Positions 1 through 5,009 of a DNA stretch of 6,501 nucleotides are shown in pieces. A model generated the notes under the pieces. The model ran no database searches and was not told the origin of the DNA. It was given only the letters and a program-made list of their open reading frames with translations. Within the stretch, counting starts at the first letter, position 1. Each line of letters opens with the position of its first letter. This stretch comes from Anaerolineae bacterium (lineage in GTDB: Bacteria > Chloroflexota > Anaerolineae > Aggregatilineales > UBA2796). The stretch spans positions 1-6,501 of the forward strand of contig JADZBY010000643.1 in assembly GCA_020851855.1 (NCBI GenBank). Direction: 5' to 3'. The position numbers were made by a program, and so were the translations under genes.

Positions 1-230
1 GGATCGGCATCCCGGATACGATGCTGTCGCGCGTCTTCGAGCGCTTTTTCCGGGCGCGCCAGCCGGGGACCGACCATGTGAGCGGGTCCGGGCTGGGCCT
101 GAGCCTGGTCAAGGCGGTGATCGACGCGCACGGGGGCCGCATCTGGCTGGATAGCCATGTCGGGCGGGGCACGGTCTTCTATCTGGCGCTGCCCGTGCAC
201 CAGGCGGAAACGCCAGCTCCGACGGGATAA
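1..230 (+). CDS. Sensor histidine kinase, C-terminal fragment (HATPase domain)
   Basis: This is the last 76 or so codons of a membrane-associated or soluble two-component sensor kinase; the gene enters from the left edge with codons in frame from position 3. What remains is the end of the ATP-binding catalytic domain. It shows the GIPD part of the G1 box at the very edge, the F box (RVFERFFRARQ), and a good G2 box (GSGLGLSLVKAVIDAHGG), then the closing strand GRGTVFYLALPV. A short Pro/Ala-rich tail leads to TAA at 228-230. The spacing matches ordinary HATPase_c kinases. The sensor region, the phospho-accepting histidine and any partner regulator lie outside the window, so the stimulus cannot be named. 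It converges tail to tail with selB and only 3 nt separate the two stop codons. The family call is secure; the specific role is unknown. Confidence 0.9.
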   Translation, partial: IGIPDTMLSRVFERFFRARQPGTDHVSGSGLGLSLVKAVIDAHGGRIWLDSHVGRGTVFYLALPVHQAETPAPTG

Positions 231-240
231 GGCTTATCCC
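224..240. repeat. Inverted repeat spanning both convergent stop codons
   Basis: GGGATAAG at 224-231 and CTTATCCC at 233-240 are perfect 8-nt inverted arms around a single G. The left arm contains the TAA of the kinase (228-230) and the right arm contains the stop of selB (234-236 on the minus strand). In RNA it would form about a 7-bp hairpin with a 3-nt loop on either strand. No U-tract follows on either side, so it is at best a weak bidirectional terminator. The symmetry is seen directly; the termination role is inference. Confidence 0.5.
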
Positions 241-2123
241 ACCTTCCCCCAATCGCCCGACGCGAGCACGTGATCGTCGCCGTCGCGGCGTGTGACGCCC
301 AGCCCGTTGAGATGTTCCAGGAAGGCGAGCGCGTACTTGCGGCTGGTATGGAACCGGTCGCGCAGTTCTTTGACGCTGACGCGGCCCGTTTCGGCCAGAA
401 GGCGGCGCGTCTCGGCGGCCAATTCGGCGTAAACCGCGGGCCGGAAGAGCACATCCGCCGACGCCTGCCGCAATTCGCCCTGCTCGATCAGCGCGGCGAG
501 CACCTCGTCGCCGACGATGGCCGCCGCCTCTTTGACCGACGGCGGTGTAAAGGGAGCGGCCTCGAACGCCGCCAGCAGACGCTCTACCGCCGCCGCTTGC
601 GCCCGCGTCCAGCGCACGGTGTGGCCGGGCAAGGCGATGACGCCGCCAGCGCCGCGCGCCAGTGCGCCGCGCGCTTCGGCCTGGGCAACAAGCGCCTCGG
701 CCTCGGCGGCGCTCAGGCCGAGTTGCCCACGCAGCTTTTCGGGCCGGACGCCGGGCCGGATGGGCGAGGCGCGGTGAAAATCCTCGACGCGGCGCACCGC
801 CCGCTCGATGAACTGGTCAAGCGCCGCCGCCGCGATCCACAGGCCATCGCCCAGCGCCACGACGCCGCCCTCGGCCTGCGCCGCATCGAGCAGATTGCGC
901 ACCAGGTCCGCGTCCAGGCCGGTCTGCGCGGCGATGTCGTCCGGTCTGCGCGGGCGGTCCGCCGCCTGGGCGACAAGCTGCGCCGCGTCGCCGTGGGCTA
1001 GCGCCTCGATGCGGGCCAGCGCTTCCGGGCTGCCCTTGCGCCAGCGGCGGCCCGGCGCGGGATCGATCACGTCGCCGCCGCCGATGGTTTCGCCGGGCGA
1101 GGGCAGGCGCAGGATGAAGCGGTCGCCGCGCGACAGGGGCAGCGGGTCGCGCAATTCAAGCTGGAGCCAGCCTTCGCCGCCGGGCGGAATGGATTCGCCT
1201 TCCAGCAGCCGGACGCGCGCCAGGCTCTCCGCCGATCCGGCGAAGACCTTGACCTCGGCCTGGTGCTTGAGCGGACGCGCTGCGCCTGCAAGATGCCGGT
1301 AATGCACGGCGGCGAGCCGCGTCGGCGTGAGCGCGCCGGGCAGCGTCAGCAGAGCGCCGCGCGCCACCCGGCTGCGCTCGACGCCGGCCACGTTCACCGC
1401 CACGCGGCTGCCGGGCGAGGCCAGTTCCAGGCTGCGGTGGTGCGATTGCAGCCCGCGCACCCGCCCGCGCAAGCCGCCCGGCTGAAACTCGACATCCTGG
1501 CCGAGCGCCAGCGCGCCGCCGAGCAGCGTGCCGGTCACCACCGTGCCGAAGCCGCTCACGCTGAAGACGCGGTCCACCCACAGGCGCGGCTGGCGGGAAT
1601 CGAGCGGCGGCGGCGCGTTCTGGAGCATGGCGGCGATGGCGCGGCGCAGTTCGTCCAGCCCGTCGCCGGTGCGCGCCGACACCGGTACGACAAGCGCGTG
1701 TTCGAGCGCCGTCCCGGCGGTCAATTCGGCCAGATCAAGCAGCACGAGTTCGCGCCAGGCCGGGTCCGGGGCGAGGTCGATCTTGGTCAGCGCGATAAGC
1801 CCGGTCGGGATGCGCAACAAGTCGAGGATGGCGAGGTGTTCGCGCGTCTGGGGCATGGGGCCTTCGTCGGCGGCGACCACGAAGAGCGCCGCGTCGATGC
1901 CGCCCACGCCCGCCAGCATGTTCTCGATGAAATCGCGGTGGCCGGGCACGTCGATGATGCCCACGGGCGGCGCGCCGGGCAATTCCAGCCAGGCGAAACC
2001 CAGGTCGATGGTCATCTCGCGCGCTTTTTCTTCTTTGAGGCGGTCGGGGTCGATTCCGGTCAGGGCCTGGACCAGCGTGGATTTGCCGTGGTCTACATGC
2101 CCCGCAGTGCCGACGACGTGCAT
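234..2123 (-). CDS. selB: Selenocysteine-specific translation elongation factor SelB
   Basis: SelB is the GTPase that carries selenocysteyl-tRNA(Sec) to the ribosome at UGA codons marked by a SECIS hairpin in the mRNA. At 629 aa it is close to the usual length of about 610-640. The GTPase domain has G1 GHVDHGKST (8-16), switch I EKAREMTIDLGFA with Thr38, G3 DVPGH (58-62), G4 TKID (113-116) and G5 SAR (149-151). Beta-barrel domains follow (VDRVFSVSGFGTVVTGTLLGG opens domain 2). The C-terminal third is a string of winged-helix units, the last being SVKELRDRFHTSRKYALAFLEHLNGLGVTRRDG, which in the family contacts the SECIS RNA; EF-Tu lacks this extension. The ATG at 2121-2123 begins directly with the conserved HVVGTAGHVDHGK strand, so the start is well supported although the ribosome site is weak. 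No selA, selD, tRNA-Sec or selenoprotein gene is visible nearby. Confidence 0.96.
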   Translation of the reverse strand: MHVVGTAGHVDHGKSTLVQALTGIDPDRLKEEKAREMTIDLGFAWLELPGAPPVGIIDVPGHRDFIENMLAGVGGIDAALFVVAADEGPMPQTREHLAILDLLRIPTGLIALTKIDLAPDPAWRELVLLDLAELTAGTALEHALVVPVSARTGDGLDELRRAIAAMLQNAPPPLDSRQPRLWVDRVFSVSGFGTVVTGTLLGGALALGQDVEFQPGGLRGRVRGLQSHHRSLELASPGSRVAVNVAGVERSRVARGALLTLPGALTPTRLAAVHYRHLAGAARPLKHQAEVKVFAGSAESLARVRLLEGESIPPGGEGWLQLELRDPLPLSRGDRFILRLPSPGETIGGGDVIDPAPGRRWRKGSPEALARIEALAHGDAAQLVAQAADRPRRPDDIAAQTGLDADLVRNLLDAAQAEGGVVALGDGLWIAAAALDQFIERAVRRVEDFHRASPIRPGVRPEKLRGQLGLSAAEAEALVAQAEARGALARGAGGVIALPGHTVRWTRAQAAAVERLLAAFEAAPFTPPSVKEAAAIVGDEVLAALIEQGELRQASADVLFRPAVYAELAAETRRLLAETGRVSVKELRDRFHTSRKYALAFLEHLNGLGVTRRDGDDHVLASGDWGKVG

Positions 2124-2154
2124 GGCGTCATCCGATGGTGTCTCACGGGCGTCA

Positions 2155-2190
2155 TGCGGGGATTATACCCGATTGTCGCGGCGGAATGAA
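2155..2190 (-). promoter_or_regulatory. Likely promoter of selB
   Basis: Read on the minus strand, TTCATT (2185-2190) is followed after 17 nt by a perfect TATAAT (2162-2167, seen as ATTATA on the plus strand). Transcription would start near 2155, giving a leader of about 30 nt before the selB ATG. The -10 is consensus; the -35 matches TTGACA at only three positions. It lies just past the hairpin that appears to end the upstream gene, so selB is probably transcribed on its own. Confidence 0.5.
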
Positions 2191-2231
2191 CTCACCCCAG
2201 CCTGGGTATTCCGGGGAAGGCGTGGGGTGAG
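2191..2231 (-). terminator. Hairpin after the UspA-like gene, possible terminator
   Basis: CTCACCCC (2191-2198) and GGGGTGAG (2224-2231) pair perfectly. After a small internal loop, GCCT (2200-2203) pairs with AGGC (2218-2221). The hairpin begins 13 nt past the stop codon of the UspA-like gene on the minus strand. The sequence that follows is TTCATT rather than a clean T-tract, so intrinsic termination is uncertain. Its end sequences match those of the larger repeat at 4683-4861, so it may be a miniature or decayed member of that repeat family used as a terminator. Confidence 0.45.
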
Positions 2232-2244
2232 CGCTGGCGCTGAC

Positions 2245-2694
2245 TCAGTCAGCGGCGGCTTCGAAGGACGGTTCACTGCCTACCAGCGAGAGGGTACGCC
2301 CCTGCTCTGCGAGCCGCTTGCGCAACGCGCGCGCCCGAAATTCGCCCACGAAGGGCAGTGGACTGGGCGGCAGGCTGGCGATAACTTCCTGTGCGTCGAT
2401 CAGGTCGGCGGCATCAGCAATCGCCCCATGCAGCGAGTAGTATTGGAAGGGCAGGACGTCGAGCGCCACGCCGAAATCTCTGGCAATCGTGCCGTACACG
2501 TCGCACACCTGCCGGAGCAGCGGCGTATCGATCGGGCACTCGTCAGCGCCTAACCAGCTCAGGTGCTGCACCGGCTGCATCACGACCAGCGTCACGCGCA
2601 GATTCTGGCGGTGCGCTGCCCGGCACGCCCGGCGGAAGGCGTCCAGGTTCTCGGTTGAGCCGGAATGCTGCACCATGATCGTGTTTTGGGGCAT
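2245..2694 (-). CDS. Small UspA-like alpha/beta protein (KdpD-type Usp domain)
   Basis: A 149-aa soluble protein with no signal peptide or membrane segment. I do not recognise a named family with certainty. The pattern of predicted strands and helices fits a divergent universal stress (Usp) domain: NTIMVQHSGS (strand 1 and turn), helix AFRRACRAAHRQN, RVTLVVMQPV (strand 2), helix LLRQVCDVYGTIARDFGV, ALDVLPFQYYSLHGAIADAADLIDAQEVIASLP (strand-helix-strand), helix RARALRKRLAEQ and RTLSLVG. The Gly-rich ATP-binding motif of classical UspA proteins (GxxGxxxxxxxxxGS) is not evident. The Usp segment inside KdpD sensor kinases has a similar outline, and the gene follows a KdpD/KdpE-like pair, so it may be the detached Usp part of that sensor. 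TCCTC at 2699-2703 gives a GAGGA ribosome site 4 nt before the ATG. It lies 112 nt downstream of the regulator gene and has its own predicted promoter. Confidence 0.6.
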   Translation of the reverse strand: MPQNTIMVQHSGSTENLDAFRRACRAAHRQNLRVTLVVMQPVQHLSWLGADECPIDTPLLRQVCDVYGTIARDFGVALDVLPFQYYSLHGAIADAADLIDAQEVIASLPPSPLPFVGEFRARALRKRLAEQGRTLSLVGSEPSFEAAAD

Positions 2695-2745
2695 GGAATC
2701 CTCGGTCTTCAGTGATCATCGAGCGACGGAATCGTCGTCATTGCC

Positions 2746-2811
2746 ACTGTAGCACCGCAGGCGTCAGGTTTGGGTCAAGATCAAGGCCGGATGCGTCAAG
2801 AATGTGTCAGG
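2746..2811 (-). promoter_or_regulatory. Predicted response-regulator-activated promoter with direct repeats
   Basis: On the plus strand, CGTCAGG (2762-2768), 4 nt, GGTCAAG (2773-2779) form one pair, and CGTCAAG (2794-2800), 4 nt, TGTCAGG (2805-2811) form a second. The boxes therefore start 11, 21 and 11 bp apart and lie on one face of the helix. Read in the direction of the gene they are YTGACV-N5-YTGACV. The nearest box ends 10 nt upstream of an extended -10, TGCTACAGT (2746-2754), and there is no separate -35. PhoB/OmpR-family regulators bind 7-bp direct repeats with this spacing, and activated promoters place them about 10 bp before the -10. The last box overlaps the stop codon of the regulator gene. 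The repeats are seen; binding by the adjacent regulator is inferred. Confidence 0.5.
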
Positions 2812-3553
2812 GAAGCGGCGGCTCCGGCGTCCCTGTCGCCGGCGGCAGGCGCGTTTCGGTGTCCACGAAGCGGTAGCCGATGCCCGGCTCGTTGAGGATG
2901 TAACGCACGCCGCGCGCCGGGTTCTCTTTCAACTTCTTGCGAATCTGGTTGACGAAGACGCGCACGTAGTGATCCATGCCGCTGTATTCCGGCCCCCACA
3001 CCTTCGAGAGCAGCATTCGGTGCGTCAATACGCGCCCGGCGTTGGTCGCCAGCAGCCGCAGAAGCTCGTACTCTTTGGGCGTCAGGTGCACCTCTTCGCC
3101 TTCCACGAAGACGCGCCGGCTGGCCAGATCGATGAACAGATCGCCAACGCGCACATCCGCCGCGCCCGCGCCGCCCGGCTCGCTGTTCGCGCGGCGCAAC
3201 ACGGCTTCCACGCGCGCCCGCAATTCTTCCATGCCAAACGGCTTGGTCAGGTAATCGTCGGCTCCGGCGTCGAGCGCTTCGACTTTGGTGTGCTCGTCGC
3301 CGCGCACGGTGAGCATGATGATCGGCGTGCGGCTCCATTCGCGAAGGCGGCGGCAGACTTCCAGGCCGTCGGGCGGCACGCGCAGCGCGATGTCCAGCAG
3401 GATCAGGTCGGGCGCTTGCTGGGCGGCGAGCGTGATCGCTTCCTGGCCGTTCGCCGCGCTCAGCATCTTGAAGCCATAGCCGCCCAACCCGGTGGTCACC
3501 AGGCGGCGAATTTGCGGCTCGTCATCGACGATGAGGACCTTACGGCTGTTCAT
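2807..3553 (-). CDS. OmpR/PhoB-family response regulator, KdpE-like
   Basis: A 248-aa cytoplasmic transcription factor activated by phosphotransfer from the sensor kinase encoded just upstream. The receiver domain (about 4-118) has the acidic pair Asp10-Asp11, phospho-acceptor Asp54 (LILLDIAL), Thr83, Tyr102 and Lys105 (YLTKPF). The C-terminal winged helix (about 133-235) has the OmpR-family signature LTPKEYELLRLLATNAGRVLTHRMLLSKVWG, recognition helix region DHYVRVFVNQIRKKLKENP and wing GIGYRFV. This pattern is nearest KdpE. An extra residue seems to sit in the loop after Asp54 (DIALRVPPDG against the usual DLGLPDGDG). The ATG overlaps the stop of the kinase gene as ATGA, which suggests translational coupling. 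No kdpFABC potassium pump genes are visible, so the kdp target cannot be assumed and I give no symbol. Confidence 0.93.
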   Translation of the reverse strand: MNSRKVLIVDDEPQIRRLVTTGLGGYGFKMLSAANGQEAITLAAQQAPDLILLDIALRVPPDGLEVCRRLREWSRTPIIMLTVRGDEHTKVEALDAGADDYLTKPFGMEELRARVEAVLRRANSEPGGAGAADVRVGDLFIDLASRRVFVEGEEVHLTPKEYELLRLLATNAGRVLTHRMLLSKVWGPEYSGMDHYVRVFVNQIRKKLKENPARGVRYILNEPGIGYRFVDTETRLPPATGTPEPPLP

Positions 3554-4590
3554 GGCGGCGTCTGCTCCATACCCGGCGCGCGCAGCGGCAGCGTGAAAAC
3601 GAAGGTCGCGCCGCCGCCGGGCGTATCTTCGACCTCTATTTTACCGCGATGCGCTTCGATGATCCCCCTGGCGATGGCCAGCCCCAGGCCGGTGCTGCCG
3701 CCGGGGCCGTGGTGAAACGGCTCCATGATCTGCTCGCGCTCGGCGGGCGGGATGCGCGGGCCGTGGTTGGCGATGGCGACGCGCGCCTCGTGGGCGGTGT
3801 AGCTGCCCCGCACCTCGATCATGCCGCCCGGCGGCTCGTAGCGCAGGCTGTTGTTCACCAGGTTGCTCAGCGTTTGCCGGATCAGCCCATAGTCAAAAGG
3901 GGCGAGCGGCATCTCGTCCGGGAAATCGAGCCGGATGCACTCCCGGCCCTGGCGGCGGAAGGCGTCGGCGGCCACATCGCCCGCCGCTTCTTCGAGCGAG
4001 TTCCACTGAAGGTTGAGCGACAGCGCGCCCGCCTGCAAGCGCGCGCTGTCCAGCAGGTTGCCAACCATTGTGTTCAGCGCGTCCACTTCACGATCAATGG
4101 CGGTCAGCATCTCCACGCGCTCGGCATCGGGCAGCGTGTGGTGCAGCGTGAGCAGGTTGGCGACCGACGACTTGATGATGGTGATCGGCGTGCGCAGATC
4201 GTGCGACACAGCGCGCAGCAGGGCCGTTTTGAGCTGATCGGCCTCTTCAAAGCGCCGGCTCTGCTCGGCGCGCGCCGTCTGCGCCCGCGTGAAGGCGGCA
4301 AGCTGGCCGGCCAGCGCCGCGCAGCCGAGGAATACGAGCAGTTCCAGCACGTCGCGCGGGTCGCCCACGAGGAAGGTGTAGTAGGGCTGGACAAAGAAGT
4401 AGTTGATGGCCAGAAAGCTGAGCAGCGAGGCCAGCAGCGACGGCCCGGTCCCCTGGTACACGGCCACGACGAGCACCATAGACAGGTACAGCACGGCCAC
4501 GTTGGCCGGCGTCAGGCTGGCGCGCATCAGGCCGAGCAGCGTGGTGGTCACCGCGACGATCAGGACGGCGAGTACATATTTGCGCAGCAA
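3550..4590 (-). CDS. Short KdpD-like membrane sensor histidine kinase (DUF4118)
   Basis: A 346-aa inner-membrane kinase that should phosphorylate the overlapping regulator. Four hydrophobic segments (about 5-22, 31-46, 50-66, 80-100) with the VAVLYLSMVLVVAVYQGTGPSLLAS and NYFFVQP pattern form the DUF4118 membrane region of KdpD. The HisKA domain has RAVSHDLRTPI with His130. The ATPase domain has the N box NLVNNSLRYEPPGG (243-256) and G2 GGSTGLGLAIARG (297-309). It lacks the N-terminal KdpD sensor and Usp regions that make full KdpD about 900 aa long. The G1 box reads ANHGPRIP (274-281), so the usual Asp is Asn275 and the second Gly is Arg279. The start is TTG (4588-4590): an in-frame TAG lies about a dozen codons upstream, no ATG or GTG lies between, and the first internal ATG is codon 22, inside the first membrane segment. 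A GGGAAAG stretch at 4604-4610 is a poor ribosome site. Confidence 0.9.
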   Translation of the reverse strand: MLRKYVLAVLIVAVTTTLLGLMRASLTPANVAVLYLSMVLVVAVYQGTGPSLLASLLSFLAINYFFVQPYYTFLVGDPRDVLELLVFLGCAALAGQLAAFTRAQTARAEQSRRFEEADQLKTALLRAVSHDLRTPITIIKSSVANLLTLHHTLPDAERVEMLTAIDREVDALNTMVGNLLDSARLQAGALSLNLQWNSLEEAAGDVAADAFRRQGRECIRLDFPDEMPLAPFDYGLIRQTLSNLVNNSLRYEPPGGMIEVRGSYTAHEARVAIANHGPRIPPAEREQIMEPFHHGPGGSTGLGLAIARGIIEAHRGKIEVEDTPGGGATFVFTLPLRAPGMEQTPP

Positions 4591-4642
4591 GGCGATACGC
4601 GCGCTTTCCCGCCAGCCGGCGGCCTACGAGGCGAGCGTACCC

Positions 4643-4648
4643 ATTTTA
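4643..4648 (-). promoter_or_regulatory. Possible -10 element for the kinase-regulator operon
   Basis: The minus strand reads TAAAAT here (ATTTTA on the plus strand), one base from consensus, in otherwise very GC-rich DNA. It lies about 50 nt upstream of the TTG start of the kinase. No good -35 lies 16-18 nt further up, so an activator or an alternative sigma factor could be needed, or the site may be chance. Confidence 0.35.
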
Positions 4649-4682
4649 GCGCGGGTTGGGCCGGCCAGGGCCATCGCCTCAT

Positions 4683-4861
4683 CCTCACCCCCGGCCCCTC
4701 TCCATGTCCGTCACCCCCAGACCACCCATTGAACGCAAGCGTTCAATGGGAACCCGGTCGGGGACCCCCGACGGCATGGAGAGGGGAGATCGACTGCCGC
4801 ACTGGCGTGCTTCCCCCCTCGCTACGCGGTACTCCGCGTGGAGAGGGGGCAGGGGGTGAGG
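4683..4861. repeat. Palindromic intergenic repeat element with nested hairpins
   Basis: The ends are perfect inverted repeats, CCTCACCCCC (4683-4692) and GGGGGTGAGG (4852-4861). Inside are two independent arms. Arm A pairs 4695-4706 (CCCCTCTCCATG) with 4775-4786, continues after a one-base bulge with 4708-4712 and 4770-4774, and carries a 26-nt palindrome at its tip. Arm B pairs 4814-4820 with 4843-4849 and 4824-4829 (ACGCGG) with 4834-4839 around a TACT loop. All pairings are mutually compatible and give a three-way junction. The left arm CCCCTCTCC could alternatively pair with 4840-4848. No protein is encoded. C-rich repeats of this kind are scattered between genes in many GC-rich genomes, probably as non-mobile or MITE/REP-like elements. 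The pairings are seen directly; the mobile origin is inference. Confidence 0.75.
4725..4750. repeat. Perfect 26-nt palindrome inside the repeat element
   Basis: CCCATTGAACGC (4725-4736) and GCGTTCAATGGG (4739-4750) are perfect inverted arms of 12 nt around AA. It is the tip of arm A in the surrounding repeat. Its base composition is noticeably less GC-rich than the flanking C- and G-tracts, which hints that it may be a separate inserted unit or a protein binding site. No function can be assigned from the sequence. Confidence 0.7.
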
Positions 4862-4922
4862 TATTTTCCTGCTGCCTGCCTCAACGGCGGATTTTGATGC
4901 GATTGCCCTGATCCTCACCCGA

Positions 4923-4951
4923 TTGACAGCCGCCCTGATTCGGTATAGAGT
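4923..4951 (+). promoter_or_regulatory. Promoter of the LacI-family gene
   Basis: A perfect -35 TTGACA (4923-4928) is followed after 15 nt by TATAGA (4944-4949), or after 17 nt by TAGAGT (4946-4951). Either gives a start near 4956-4958 and a leader of about 50 nt. The tandem operator sites begin immediately downstream, so a bound repressor would block this promoter. The -35 is very clear; the choice of -10 is open. Confidence 0.6.
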
Positions 4952-4975
4952 CTGATCGTTCATGTGATCGTTCAG
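4952..4975. promoter_or_regulatory. Tandem LacI-type operators
   Basis: TGATCGTTCA occurs at 4953-4962 and again at 4965-4974, a 12-nt period. Each copy is an imperfect palindrome around a central CG (TGA-t-CG-t-TCA, 8 of 10 symmetric), the layout of LacI-family operators, where the hinge helices insert at the central CG. The whole block from C4952 to G4975 is also roughly symmetric. It overlaps or just follows the transcription start of the LacI-family gene, which fits negative autoregulation. The repeats are seen; the binding protein is inferred. Confidence 0.55.
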
Positions 4976-5009
4976 ATATGTCATTACAGGTTACGGATAA
5001 GCGTTTGTC

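Noticed and set aside
270..1001. Plus-strand open frame opposite selB
   Set aside because: It is an antisense shadow of a clear SelB gene: no domain, no ribosome site, composition typical of a GC-rich mirror frame.
2124..2244. Possible tRNA-Sec beside selB
   Set aside because: I looked for an acceptor stem, a GGTTC-type T arm and a CCA end and found none. The pairing present is explained by the hairpin at 2191-2231.
2804..3715. Plus-strand open frame opposite the regulator and kinase genes
   Set aside because: It crosses the junction of two well-supported genes on the other strand and has no recognisable domain.
4683..4861. CRISPR array or complete insertion sequence
   Set aside because: There are no regularly spaced direct repeats with unique spacers and no transposase frame; the structure is made of inverted repeats only.
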